From contig JACTMY010000010.1 in the NCBI GenBank assembly GCA_014584395.1, forward strand, positions 248,001 to 312,000: a DNA stretch of 64,000 bases. Reading direction: 5' to 3'. Below, in pieces: positions 49,068-58,557 of this stretch (the stretch's first letter is position 1; each line of letters begins with the position of its first letter). Source of the DNA: Planctomycetota bacterium. GTDB lineage: Bacteria; Planctomycetota; Planctomycetia; Gemmatales; HRBIN36. The translations under genes and the position numbers were made by a program. Below the pieces are notes generated by a model. The model did no database searches, was not told the DNA's origin, and was given only the letters and a program-made list of their open reading frames with translations.

Positions 49068-50419
49068 TGCCCATGACGACAACGCTGTCTCGGCGGACCT
49101 TGTTGCGCGGCTTGGGAACCGCGATCGCCTTGCCTTGGCTGGAGGCCATGGCGCCGACGACGGCGCTGGCGCAATCCATCGTCTCCGCCGACCGGCAAGC
49201 CCCGCGGCGGCTCGGCATCGTTTATGTTCCCAATGGCATTCACATGCCCGCCTGGTCGCCAAGCCAGGTCGGCACCGCCTTTGATCTGCCCGAACTGCTG
49301 CAATCCCTGGAGCCGTTTCGCGACTATTTGACCGTCCTTTCCGGCTTGACCTGCGACAAAGCCCGGGCCAATGGCGATGGTCCGGGAGATCATGCCCGAG
49401 CCATGGCTGCCTTTCTGACGTGCATGCAGCCGCGAAAAACGAACGGCGCGGATTTTCGCGTTGGCATGTCCATGGATCAATTAGCCGCCCAGCGCATCGG
49501 CCAGGCCACTCGGCTGGCTTCCCTGGAATTGGGCATCGAACGCGGTCAATTTTCCGGGGATTGCGATTCAGGCTACAGTTGCGTTTACTCTGCCAATCTG
49601 TCCTGGCGGACGCCGACCACGCCCATGCCCAAGGAAGTGAATCCCAAGAGCGTTTTCGAGCGGCTGTTTGGCGCGGGCGATCCCAACGAGTCGCAAAAGT
49701 CAAAAGCCTTGCGGCTGCAGCAGCGCAAGAGCATTCTCGACCTGGCCCTCGAGGATGCGCAGGATCTCAAGACCAAACTGGGTTCCAGTGATCAACGCAA
49801 GCTGGAGGAATATCTCTCATCCATTCGCGACGTTGAGAAACGGCTGGATCCGGGAAATCAACCTCCGGCCGCGATCGGCGCTCTGTCGTTGCCGGACAAA
49901 CCCCCGCAGGCTTTGCCCGAACACATCAAACTGATGTGCGACCTGGCCGTGCTGGCCTGGCAAACCGATAGCACGCGCATCTTCACCTTTGCCCTGGCCA
50001 ATGAGGGCAGCAATCGGAGCTATCGCTTCCTCGGCGTCAACGAGGGACATCACGAACTCTCGCACCATGGCCAGGACAAGGATAAGCAAGCCAAGATAGC
50101 CAAGATCAACCATTTTCACATGCAACAACTCACGTATCTGGTTGAGCGGCTACATGCGGTCAAGGAAGGGAACGATTCCCTCCTGGATTCTGCCATGCTG
50201 CTCTACGGCAGTTGCATCGGCGACGGCAATCGGCACAACCATGATGAGTTGCCGATCCTGCTGCTCGGCAAGGGCGGCGGCCAGATTCAGCCTGGCCGGC
50301 ATCTGCGCTTCAAACGGGAAACCCCCCTGGCCAATCTCTATCTCAGCTTGTTGGATCGCCTGGGGGTCCGGGTAGACCGGTTCGGCGACAGCAACGGCCG
50401 GCTCGAAGGACTGAGTTAA
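49064..50419 (+). CDS. DUF1552 domain protein
   Basis: 451 residues. A twin-arginine signal (LSRRTLLRGLGTAIALPWLEAM) sends it out by Tat. The core has RRLGIVYVPNGIHMPAWSP, SMDQLAAQRIG, DSGYSCVYSANLSWR and DSAMLLYGSCIGDGNRHNHDELPILL, which match DUF1552 and the sulfatase-like fold of the related DUF1501 family. It is the fixed partner of DUF1592 proteins and starts inside the previous stop (ATGA), so the two probably act together in the periplasm. Confidence 0.93.
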   Translation: MMPMTTTLSRRTLLRGLGTAIALPWLEAMAPTTALAQSIVSADRQAPRRLGIVYVPNGIHMPAWSPSQVGTAFDLPELLQSLEPFRDYLTVLSGLTCDKARANGDGPGDHARAMAAFLTCMQPRKTNGADFRVGMSMDQLAAQRIGQATRLASLELGIERGQFSGDCDSGYSCVYSANLSWRTPTTPMPKEVNPKSVFERLFGAGDPNESQKSKALRLQQRKSILDLALEDAQDLKTKLGSSDQRKLEEYLSSIRDVEKRLDPGNQPPAAIGALSLPDKPPQALPEHIKLMCDLAVLAWQTDSTRIFTFALANEGSNRSYRFLGVNEGHHELSHHGQDKDKQAKIAKINHFHMQQLTYLVERLHAVKEGNDSLLDSAMLLYGSCIGDGNRHNHDELPILLLGKGGGQIQPGRHLRFKRETPLANLYLSLLDRLGVRVDRFGDSNGRLEGLS

Positions 50420-50603
50420 CCATTCCAATAAGGGTGCGCCGTTGACGGTTGTAGGACGCTTGCCGAACGGGTAAACCGCTCGGATTAACGAAAGCCTGCC
50501 CTTATCGCAATTTACATCGATCAGCCTATTTAGGAATTTGCTGGGATTGCCTCCCCCCCTTCGGCACGTCCGACCCGGCGCTCGAATAATAGACACATGG
50601 GGT

Positions 50604-50620
50604 ATCGGAGATTCTCCGAT
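50604..50620. repeat. Perfect 17-base palindrome in the leader of the barrel gene
   Basis: Arms ATCGGAGA and TCTCCGAT with one central base, 24 bases before the ATG of the outer-membrane protein gene, followed by CCGACTTTTT. It could act as an operator or as a small terminator or attenuator. Confidence 0.45.
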
Positions 50621-50643
50621 CCGACTTTTTGGGGGCTTGAACC

Positions 50644-51957
50644 ATGTGTCGCGTCAAAAAACTCATCCTCGCTAGCTGCTGGTTGGTGGGCTTCACCGCC
50701 TATCTAGCGGCATCGGACTGGAGGCCCGTGGCTTCCACGACCAGTGAGCGAACGCCGATCGCCAGCGCCGGCTCCAAGGTGGAGTTAGGCAAGCCGAAGC
50801 CGATGGCTCTACGGTCGCAACCTGATTCCGTGCGTTTCGTTTCTCAGGAACGCAACAACACGCCAACAACGCCAAGCTCTACCGGCTTGGTCGTGGGGGG
50901 CGATCCCTTTCGTCAATCAGAGAGCTTCCGGCATTCGACGTTGTATGCCGATCCATTCCAGTCCTCGCAGCCGGTGGTTCCGGTCAGCGGCTTTAATCCT
51001 CCCCTGCCTGGAGGGGAAGAACAGTATAACTGCGGCGTGATCATCGATGGTCCGCCCCCCTCCACGGGACAGCCTTGGTCGCAATGCGGCGACAAGGGTT
51101 TTTGGGATCGATTCCCCTGGATCCCCAGCTTGAGTTCGTTCAATTTCCGTAGCGATCATGATTTCGATCACATGATCTCGCCCATGAGCAACCCTTACTT
51201 CTTCGAAGATCCCCGATCCTTGACGGAGTTCCGGCCGATCATCCTTTGGCAAAAGCTGCGCGGCGACAACCCCCTCACCCGAGGCGGCGACGCGGTGTTG
51301 TATACGTTTCAAGGTCGATTGGCCTTCAACGAATATTGGTCTTTAGTCATCCACAAGTTTGGCTTTACCACGCTGGACGTCGGCGATGATCCGGTCAATC
51401 CCCCGCTTGTGCCCGGCGGCAGCGGCTTAACCGATTTGCAAATCGGTCCCAAGTTCACCTTCTGGCGCAATCGCGACACAGGAACCATCGCCGCCTTGGG
51501 CGCGAACTTTGAAATTCCCACCGGTTCGAGCCGAGTTCTGCAAGGGAACGGCGGCGCTGTCACTCCCTACTTGACGGCGGCCCAGAGGATCTGGGATTTC
51601 AACTTGATGGGCGCCGCGGGATATCGCTTTGGCTTCTCCAGCCAGCGAGCCGACATGTTTTTTGTCAGCGGCCACATCGACTACAACTTCGCCAACAAGT
51701 TCTTCCCCCTGGCGGAAATCAACTGGTACCGTTACACCAAGAACGGCAATCGTTTCGCCAGCGACGTCGAAGGCGGCGATGCCTTCACGGTCGGCAGCGA
51801 CAACGTGAAGGGCAACAATCTCCTCACCGTCGCCTTGGGCGCCCGCTACAAGTTTTCCGAGTCCTTCCAAATCGGTGCCGCCTACGAATTCCCCGTCATC
51901 AAGGATAATGACCTGATGCGGTGGCGGCTGAACTTCGATTTAATCTTGCGCTACTAG
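50644..51957 (+). CDS. Outer-membrane beta-barrel protein, hypothetical
   Basis: 437 residues with a signal peptide (about 1-23). Residues 25-170 are low-complexity and Pro/Ser-rich. From about residue 180 the sequence shows alternating amphipathic strands: GRLAFNEYWSLVIHKFGFTTL, LTDLQIGPKFTFWRN, AALGANFEIPTGS, AGYRFGF and VALGARYKF. It ends LNFDLILRY, a terminal aromatic that suits BAM-mediated insertion into the outer membrane. A 14- to 16-strand barrel is likely; transport cargo is unknown. A good terminator follows. Confidence 0.75.
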   Translation: MCRVKKLILASCWLVGFTAYLAASDWRPVASTTSERTPIASAGSKVELGKPKPMALRSQPDSVRFVSQERNNTPTTPSSTGLVVGGDPFRQSESFRHSTLYADPFQSSQPVVPVSGFNPPLPGGEEQYNCGVIIDGPPPSTGQPWSQCGDKGFWDRFPWIPSLSSFNFRSDHDFDHMISPMSNPYFFEDPRSLTEFRPIILWQKLRGDNPLTRGGDAVLYTFQGRLAFNEYWSLVIHKFGFTTLDVGDDPVNPPLVPGGSGLTDLQIGPKFTFWRNRDTGTIAALGANFEIPTGSSRVLQGNGGAVTPYLTAAQRIWDFNLMGAAGYRFGFSSQRADMFFVSGHIDYNFANKFFPLAEINWYRYTKNGNRFASDVEGGDAFTVGSDNVKGNNLLTVALGARYKFSESFQIGAAYEFPVIKDNDLMRWRLNFDLILRY

Positions 51958-52005
51958 ACGGGAAATGGATTCTTACGCTGCAAGACGGGAAGCAAGACGA
52001 GCATG

Positions 52006-52033
52006 CCGACGGGGTCAATCCCGTCGGTTTTTT
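52006..52033 (+). terminator. Rho-independent terminator of the barrel protein gene
   Basis: Stem CCGACGGG (52006-52013) and CCCGTCGG (52020-52027), six-base loop, then six T. The T run touches the stop of the convergent SPFH gene. Confidence 0.88.
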
Positions 52034-52949
52034 ATTTGCCCGGTTGGATGATCGTTTGATCCAGGGGCAGGTCGGAAACTGTGCGGACTTGCATGCGCGA
52101 CCATACGGTTTGCATCTCGCCGAGGTACCATTGGAAGATCGCCATGCGGCGCGGGGCCTCTTCTTGAGGCAAACGCTTCAGCCAATAAAGAAAGCGATCC
52201 GCTTCGGCTTGGGCCGCTAGCCTTTTGTCATTGGCGCGGCTAATCGATTCACTTTGGGTTCGGGCGGCATCTTGCCTGGCCAACGAGATTTCGGTGTGCT
52301 TTTGGCCAAGAGCTTCCCGTTCGGCGATGTCGCGCTGCGTCCTGGCCCGATTGACTTCGCGATACACCTCCACGAGTTCCTCGGGCGGTTGCATGGACTG
52401 AATGTTGATTTGCTCGATGCGCACGCTCAAGCCGAGCCTGGCCGCGGCCTGGCCGAGATAGGTTTGCATCCTAGCTTCCAGTTGATGGGCTTCGCCGAGC
52501 AGAACGGGATCGATGCGTTCGCTGGCCAAGGCGAGGACCATCCCCTCTTCGGCCCAGCGGGCCAGCAACGGATCGATTCTGTCCTGGAGCAGCATGAACG
52601 CCGCCACCGAGCGCGGGTCCACTCGATAGTAAACGGATAGGTGCACGTTCAGCAAATGATTGTCGCCGGTCAAGACCTGGCCTAGCGGCAGATATTCCAG
52701 GTTGGGATTGTCATCCACCACGAAGCCCACCATGATTTGCCGGCGCTCATCCACCGCCACGCGATCCACCTGATCGATGCCCCAGGGAAGGCCCCAATGC
52801 AAGCCTGGACCGCTTGTCTCGGGCAAGACGCGGCCGCAGCGGCGAACGACGGCGATTTCCCCCGGACGCACCTGATAGAATCCGGTTGCCAGGTAGCCCA
52901 GCAGCAAGATGCCGAGCCAGAGCCATTTTTTCTCGAGAAACACGGTCAT
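52032..52949 (-). CDS. SPFH-domain membrane protein (HflK/HflC-like)
   Basis: 305 residues. One N-terminal membrane segment (about 9-26) is followed by the SPFH entry VRPGEIAVVRRCGRVLPETSGPGLHWGLPWGIDQVDRV, as in HflK. The body has LTGDNHLLNVHLSVYYRVDPRS and a coiled-coil with VNRARTQRDIAEREALGQ. HflK/HflC form a periplasmic or membrane cage that regulates FtsH. It is the last gene of the cluster, 29 bases after the second SPFH gene. Substrate or partner is inferred from context only. Confidence 0.87.
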   Translation of the reverse strand: MTVFLEKKWLWLGILLLGYLATGFYQVRPGEIAVVRRCGRVLPETSGPGLHWGLPWGIDQVDRVAVDERRQIMVGFVVDDNPNLEYLPLGQVLTGDNHLLNVHLSVYYRVDPRSVAAFMLLQDRIDPLLARWAEEGMVLALASERIDPVLLGEAHQLEARMQTYLGQAAARLGLSVRIEQINIQSMQPPEELVEVYREVNRARTQRDIAEREALGQKHTEISLARQDAARTQSESISRANDKRLAAQAEADRFLYWLKRLPQEEAPRRMAIFQWYLGEMQTVWSRMQVRTVSDLPLDQTIIQPGK

Positions 52950-52978
52950 GCGAAGCGGTTCCGATCAGTGGCAAGGGG

Positions 52979-54061
52979 TTACGGGGAGTTTGGCGGCTTG
53001 GGCACGGTCGTCGATTCCAAAATCGACCCGCGGCTCGGGTCCAAGGTTGATGCAGGGGATGAAGGTCCAGGCGGCGTGATGCCCGGGACTTCCTTGAACC
53101 ATTTGAGCAGCGGATGATCCAGAGAAAGAATGAGCTGCGTGCGATCATCGGCGAACATTTTTTGATAGGCGCGCAGCAGCCGGGTCATGCGGTACAATTC
53201 AGGGGCTTTTTGAAACGCTTCATTCAAGATGCGGGTGCTGTCCGCCTCGGCCTGCCCCTCCAAACGAATGCGGTCCGCTTCGGCCGCCGCCCGGATGCGT
53301 TTGGCTTCGATGTCCCCCTCGGCCCTGATCTTCGACGCCAGTTCTTCACCCTGCAAACGGTACAGGTTGGCTTCCCGTTTGCGTTCTTCCCGAATCTTGG
53401 CGAAAAATTCGGAACGCACTTGAATGGGATGATTGAAGCGTTTGAGGCCGATGTCCATGATCGCCATGCCCAATTGATCCGCTCTTTGCTGCAAGGATAA
53501 CAGCCCCTCTTGCGGATCCGTCGAGCCGGTGGGATAGGGTGCATTGCGAATGCGCTCCATAATGGCGCGCAGTTGCAGCCGAGCGGGATCGGTGTTTAAC
53601 AGCTCGTTGAGCGAGATTTGGCTCAATTCCACTTTGAGCCGACTGATCACCTGGCTGCGCAGGAAAGCCCTGGCCCGTTCCATATTGCCGAAGCTGCGGA
53701 CAAACCGATCCACAGCCTGGGCGTCGCCGTTGGCTTCCATCGAGCCGATGCGCCAGCAAACGAAGAGGTCGAACGTCAAAGGCAAGGGTTTATCCGCGCC
53801 GCTGTCGTCCCGATCGCGGATCAGAAGCTCCTGCGTGGGGATTTCCAGCAAGTCCAAGCGGCGGTCGAGGCGCAAGGCCGATTCAATTGGGAAAGGCCAT
53901 TTCCAATGCAAACCCGCATCGGACTGGCCATCCCACGTCGCCACGTGCCGGCCAAAACAGGTCAGGTAAACGTATTCGGCCTGATCGACAAACAGGATGG
54001 ACGTCCGCGCCAACGCCAGACCAATGAGCAACAGGACGACCAACCATCCACGCCATTTCAT
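52979..54061 (-). CDS. SPFH-domain membrane protein (HflC-like)
   Basis: 360 residues from ATG 54061, which follows GAGGAGTGTTCCC; an in-frame start at 54094 lacks a ribosome site. A membrane segment (about 5-22) precedes FVDQAEYVYLTCFGRHVATWDGQSDAGLHWKWPFPIES, an SPFH entry like HflC. The long coiled coil EERKREANLYRLQGEELASKIRAEGDIEAKRIRAAAEADRIRLEGQAEAD is typical of HflC and prohibitins. The C-terminus is Pro/Ser-rich. It starts 11 bases after the ATPase-SPFH stop. Confidence 0.88.
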   Translation of the reverse strand: MKWRGWLVVLLLIGLALARTSILFVDQAEYVYLTCFGRHVATWDGQSDAGLHWKWPFPIESALRLDRRLDLLEIPTQELLIRDRDDSGADKPLPLTFDLFVCWRIGSMEANGDAQAVDRFVRSFGNMERARAFLRSQVISRLKVELSQISLNELLNTDPARLQLRAIMERIRNAPYPTGSTDPQEGLLSLQQRADQLGMAIMDIGLKRFNHPIQVRSEFFAKIREERKREANLYRLQGEELASKIRAEGDIEAKRIRAAAEADRIRLEGQAEADSTRILNEAFQKAPELYRMTRLLRAYQKMFADDRTQLILSLDHPLLKWFKEVPGITPPGPSSPASTLDPSRGSILESTTVPKPPNSP

Positions 54062-54072
54062 GGGAACACTCC

Positions 54073-57000
54073 TCAAGGTCGATCTTCGCTCCAAGGCGGC
54101 CGATCACGACCCGTGAAACTGGGGGGGCGAAAGCGGAAGGCGTCGGGCAAGAGATGGATTTGCCCTTTCACTTTGGGATCGCGCAGGATTTTCCATCGGC
54201 CCTGGAGCCATTGCTCCGCCGATTCGATGGACTGGCGAAACTGCCACATCTCCGCCGGGGAAGCGGCCATCGCATCCGCCATGCGTTCCGCCCATGCGGC
54301 CCATTGCAGATAGGCTGCCATCCCCGCATCGGGAGCGAACGGCAAAGGCGGCATCAGGGGCCAAGGAACATGTAGTGCCCCATGCATGGCCAAAAATGCA
54401 TCCCGCTCGGCTTCGGCGCGAAGGCGGGCTGCATCATAGTTCGCCTGCCATGCGGCTCGACCGCGAATGCGATGGATGTTTTCCGATGCCAAGAGTCCAT
54501 CCACTCTGCCCTTTTCTTCCGTGATGCGCCGGCTCCGCTCGCTGTTGGCTCGAGTCACTCCATAATAGGCATCCACGACTTCCAAGGGGGGATGAACGTC
54601 TTGAAACGAAAGATCCCGGACGTCGACGCCAAGGCGGTCGTATGCTTCCGCCTGCAGACGGGATTTGAGCCGCAGCATCACGGTTTTTTGCAACGTTTCC
54701 CTCTGCCCGGACAGAACGTCCTGAAACCACTGCTCAGCCAACAATTCCCGCAACACACTCTCGGCCAGCGCACGCAGGATTTGATCCGGTTCCGCCGCGG
54801 CGAAGAGGTATTTCCGAGCGTCGCGGATCGTGTAATGGATCAACCATTGCAGCTCGATCAAATTGCCATCTCCGGTGAGCATGAGTGATTCATCGCGTTC
54901 CGCAAGGACCATGCCGCTATGAGGGCTGGCCCAGGTCAGCGGATCGGCGCCGGTAGCGCCAGGGCGTTGGCTGCGATACCCCACTTCCACGCCGCGGAGG
55001 CGACGCGGTTCGACGCGGAGCACCTGCTCCCAGGGCCAGGGCCAGCGCCAATGCAGGCCAGGCTGCAGTTCGCTGTCGAGGGCCTTGCCGCAGCGCACCA
55101 CCACTCCCACTTGATCCGCCTCGATGATCCAGAAGCCGCTGGCCAGATAACCGGCCAAGAACAACAGCAGCGCCGCCGCCAGGGTCGTTCGCCAACGCTC
55201 TTCCAAACGATGGAGGAGATCGTGCAAGCGGAAGCGGTCGATCCAGTCGTCGACGGCTTGCGAGCCTTGCCGCAAACGCTGCCACCATCCGCCGGCGGGT
55301 GCTTGACGTTCGAACCAGAGCAAGCGCATGGCATTGAGGAGCACGGCCAAAGAGCCGATCTGATGGTAGATCGCGGCCCAGATGGGGGCTTGCTGCCGGC
55401 CCGCTTCCGACCAAAGGGGCAGGATCCAGGCGGTCAGCAAGACGCCGATGAGGTTCACACCGAAGGCGAAGTAGAGGATATTTTGCCGGATGATGGCCAC
55501 GACCTGCCGCGACAGTCGGATTAAGAGTGGCAATGGTTGCAGCGGTTCGCCCATGAGGATGATGTCGCCAGCTTCCGCGGCCAAGTCGGACCCCACGCCG
55601 CTCAAGGCCAGTCCCACGTCGGCTTTGGCCAGGGCCAGGGCGTCATTAACGCCATCGCCGATCATGGCCAGGGACTTCCCTTCATGGCGCCAGCGATCCA
55701 CCCACTCCGCCTTGCGCTCCGGCAGGCACTCCGCCATGACGTGCGGAATTTGCAGAAGTTCGGCGATTCGTTTTGCTGGAGCATGCCGATCCCCCGTCAC
55801 CAAGGCAATCTCCTGGATGCCCAATTGACGAAGCTGTTCCAAGGTTGCGGCGGCTTCGGGGCGAATGGTGTCCCAGACCCCCATGGCCCCCAAGACCCGC
55901 CCTTCGACGATGAGGAGCAAGGTGGTTTGACCGAGCTGGTCCATTTCTTCGAGGCATTGCGACAACTCCGGCGGCCACTCGATGCCCGCTTGCTGGGCGA
56001 AGGCCACGCTCGCGACCAGGGTTGCGCGGCCCTCCACGCGCGCCCTCACCCCAGCGCCGGGAAGCGCCTGGAAATCGGCAATCTCCTTGAGCGCGAGGTT
56101 TCTTTCCTGTGCGGTCCGCAGCAGCAGCCGAGCCATCGGATGTTCGCTGCGCTGTTCCACCGAAGCGGCCAAACGCAGAACCGCTTCTTCGCTTTGGTCC
56201 GCCTGCAGTGGATGGATTTTACCCATCTGCAATCGGCCTTCGGTCAGCGTGCCGGTCTTATCAAAGAACAGGGCATCCACCTTGGCCAATTGTTCGAGCG
56301 AAGACACGCCTTTCAACAACACCCCCGTCTTGGCCAGTCGCGCGACTGCCGCCATCAGCGCGGCGGGCGTGGCCAGGATCAAGGCACAAGGGCATGCCAC
56401 GACCAAAACCGCCAAAGCCGGGTAGATCGCAGCTTTCCCAGGGGATGGCTGATGGCGACTCAAGCCGAAATGGAAAAGAAACGTCAAGAGCGCCAGACCC
56501 AGCACGACGGGTAGAAAATAGCGTGCCATGCGGTCTACCAAGCGTTCCACTTGCGTTTTCCGCTGCAAGGCTTTGGCCGTCAAATCGAGCATGCGGCCCA
56601 TGACGGTTTGCGTGGCCACCTGTTTGGCTTCCACGACCAGCGCCCCAAACTGGTTGACGGTCCCCGCGAAGACGTCGCTGCCCGCGGCGACGTCCGTGGG
56701 GATGCTTTCCCCCGTGAGGGAGCTTTGGTCGACGCTGGAATGACCATCGACGACCACGCCATCCACGGGCACGCGCTTGCCCGGCAAGATCATGACGCGG
56801 TCGCCTGGTTTGACTTCGTCGATGGAGATTTTGACCGTTTGCCCATCCCGTTGGACCAAGCACATGGGGGGAAAGGTCTCGACCAGTCGGCGCAGCGCTT
56901 TTTGTGTGCGCCCAAAGGTGTAGGCTTCCAGGCATTCGCCAATCAAGCCAATGAGGATGACTTCCGCCGCGACGACGGGTTCTTGGATCAAGAAAGCCGC

Positions 57001-57300
57001 CACGACGGCGATCAACATGGCCAGGTCCGCTCCGATGCGGCCGGCAAACAGACTGTTCAGCGTGGTGTAACAGAGGCGAAAAAGCCCCAGGAGTGCTGCC
57101 AAAACCACGAAGCGAATCGTCCAGGAGCCGATGACCAGACCCGGATACGGCTTGATCGGCGACACCCCCATCATCCAGCCCGACAGCCAAGGCCAGGCTT
57201 CCAGGCCAACCAGGACGAGAAGCAGCCCGGTAAAGACGTAAAGTCCCAGGTGGCTTTCCTTCTGGAAGGGGCGTTCAATCGAGGTGAGTTCCCGGTGCAT
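54073..57300 (-). CDS. P-type (P1B-like) metal ATPase fused to a C-terminal SPFH domain
   Basis: 1075 residues. Residues 1-665 form a P1B-type ATPase without an N-terminal metal-binding domain: TGES at 196-199, CPC at 303-305, DKTGT at 347-351, the HP motif at 387-388 and GDGVND at 548-553. Membrane helices flank these as expected. After a linker a new membrane segment (about 704-722) opens an HflK-like SPFH domain (IIEADQVGVVVRCGKALD, then PGLHWRWPWPWE) with its coiled coil. The ATPase exports or moves a soft metal ion; the SPFH part probably binds the two SPFH proteins downstream (11 and 29 base gaps). No frameshift is seen at the junction, so the fusion is real in this sequence. Confidence 0.92.
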   Translation of the reverse strand: MHRELTSIERPFQKESHLGLYVFTGLLLVLVGLEAWPWLSGWMMGVSPIKPYPGLVIGSWTIRFVVLAALLGLFRLCYTTLNSLFAGRIGADLAMLIAVVAAFLIQEPVVAAEVILIGLIGECLEAYTFGRTQKALRRLVETFPPMCLVQRDGQTVKISIDEVKPGDRVMILPGKRVPVDGVVVDGHSSVDQSSLTGESIPTDVAAGSDVFAGTVNQFGALVVEAKQVATQTVMGRMLDLTAKALQRKTQVERLVDRMARYFLPVVLGLALLTFLFHFGLSRHQPSPGKAAIYPALAVLVVACPCALILATPAALMAAVARLAKTGVLLKGVSSLEQLAKVDALFFDKTGTLTEGRLQMGKIHPLQADQSEEAVLRLAASVEQRSEHPMARLLLRTAQERNLALKEIADFQALPGAGVRARVEGRATLVASVAFAQQAGIEWPPELSQCLEEMDQLGQTTLLLIVEGRVLGAMGVWDTIRPEAAATLEQLRQLGIQEIALVTGDRHAPAKRIAELLQIPHVMAECLPERKAEWVDRWRHEGKSLAMIGDGVNDALALAKADVGLALSGVGSDLAAEAGDIILMGEPLQPLPLLIRLSRQVVAIIRQNILYFAFGVNLIGVLLTAWILPLWSEAGRQQAPIWAAIYHQIGSLAVLLNAMRLLWFERQAPAGGWWQRLRQGSQAVDDWIDRFRLHDLLHRLEERWRTTLAAALLLFLAGYLASGFWIIEADQVGVVVRCGKALDSELQPGLHWRWPWPWEQVLRVEPRRLRGVEVGYRSQRPGATGADPLTWASPHSGMVLAERDESLMLTGDGNLIELQWLIHYTIRDARKYLFAAAEPDQILRALAESVLRELLAEQWFQDVLSGQRETLQKTVMLRLKSRLQAEAYDRLGVDVRDLSFQDVHPPLEVVDAYYGVTRANSERSRRITEEKGRVDGLLASENIHRIRGRAAWQANYDAARLRAEAERDAFLAMHGALHVPWPLMPPLPFAPDAGMAAYLQWAAWAERMADAMAASPAEMWQFRQSIESAEQWLQGRWKILRDPKVKGQIHLLPDAFRFRPPSFTGRDRPPWSEDRP

Positions 57301-57348
57301 GCATCACTCGACAGGACAGGAAGCGGCCCTCCCTGGCACGAGTTGAAG

Positions 57349-58416
57349 CTAGATTTCGGCTGGTTTTGAGACCGACTTCTTGGGGGTTCGGACGATGGGG
57401 GGCATGATCCGACTGCCGAAAATGGCCCCTGCGATCATGATGGCCAGGATAATGACCCATGCGGAAGCCAGATCATTGAGCGTGGGTGTTTGTTCCACCT
57501 GCAACAGGATAATGATCGTGTAGCCGATGCATGTGAAAATGCCGGACCAAATCCCCTGGGCAGGCCCATAATTCGAACCGGACCCGGCAATGAAGCCGCC
57601 GAGGAGGATCGACAAGCCGGAGATTAGCAAGCGAAAGATGCGAATCTGCACGTTGCCGCTATCGATCATCTCGCGAAGCTGAAAGGTGTTTACAAACCAA
57701 TAGAACATTTGCATCGAAAAAAAGAATCCCGCCAAGGCCATCGCCGTGCCCAGATACACCTTGATCCATTGGACCTTGACCGTGAGAATATTGAGGCCCG
57801 TGATCAAGTCGCGAACACTGATCGAGCGCTTGATCCTGGGTTTTTGACTGACTGCCACGGGCACGGCCGGCTGCAAAGGCCGCCAAAAATAGGAGCCGAC
57901 CTTGGCTCCCAAGACCCCCATGCCCAGGGACAGCAACATGGCCATGACCAATAGCCAGGGCGTGATGTCACCTGTATAGCGCGCACCGGCTTGCATGAGG
58001 CTCACGACGGTATTGATGAAGCCCACGCTTAATCCGTAAAACAGCCATTCCTTTTGGCCGGAGCCTGCCAGGAGCGTGCCAAAAAAGAGACAGACAATTT
58101 GCAGGCTGCCCCAAACAAGGAAGCCCGTGTAGCCGGCCCATGCGTAGGTTTGTTCGGTGAAGCCAAGCCCCAACAAGCCTGCTTCAATCAAGCGTCGAAA
58201 GGCCAGGAAGCTGCCTTGAGCGACCATCAGTCCAATGGCCAAGCGCAACCATGGGTCTTGCGACCAATGGCCGGGAGCGAGTGGATTATCCCACGGTGTT
58301 TTAACGGCTCTGGGTCTTCGATGCGTATGCAAGCGAATCGCGGGTCGGCAATAAGGGCATTGCTTGCCGAGATAAGATTGATTGCAAGTCGGACAGGTGG
58401 TCATCGTCGTTGACAT
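57349..58416 (-). CDS. Multi-pass membrane protein with N-terminal zinc ribbon
   Basis: 355 residues from ATG 58416; the frame is open to 58512. The N-terminus has CPTC...CPYC (about residues 8-23), a short zinc-ribbon. Seven or eight hydrophobic segments follow, from LRLAIGLMVAQGSFLAF to ASAWVIILAIMIAGAIFG. No named family was recognised. It ends 48 bases before the ATPase-SPFH gene and is on the same strand, so it may lead the operon and take part in the same membrane assembly. Confidence 0.7.
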   Translation of the reverse strand: MSTTMTTCPTCNQSYLGKQCPYCRPAIRLHTHRRPRAVKTPWDNPLAPGHWSQDPWLRLAIGLMVAQGSFLAFRRLIEAGLLGLGFTEQTYAWAGYTGFLVWGSLQIVCLFFGTLLAGSGQKEWLFYGLSVGFINTVVSLMQAGARYTGDITPWLLVMAMLLSLGMGVLGAKVGSYFWRPLQPAVPVAVSQKPRIKRSISVRDLITGLNILTVKVQWIKVYLGTAMALAGFFFSMQMFYWFVNTFQLREMIDSGNVQIRIFRLLISGLSILLGGFIAGSGSNYGPAQGIWSGIFTCIGYTIIILLQVEQTPTLNDLASAWVIILAIMIAGAIFGSRIMPPIVRTPKKSVSKPAEI

Positions 58417-58557
58417 GGGTGGGTCCGCTCGCGTGGCCTCTTTCGCAAACTCGGGGTGAAGGGATTCCCCTATCCAAGAATATAACGATAATGAAGGGGG
58501 TACGGCAATCAACCTTCTGGTAGATAACGCGAATTCATTCCGAACCAGGCCGATACG

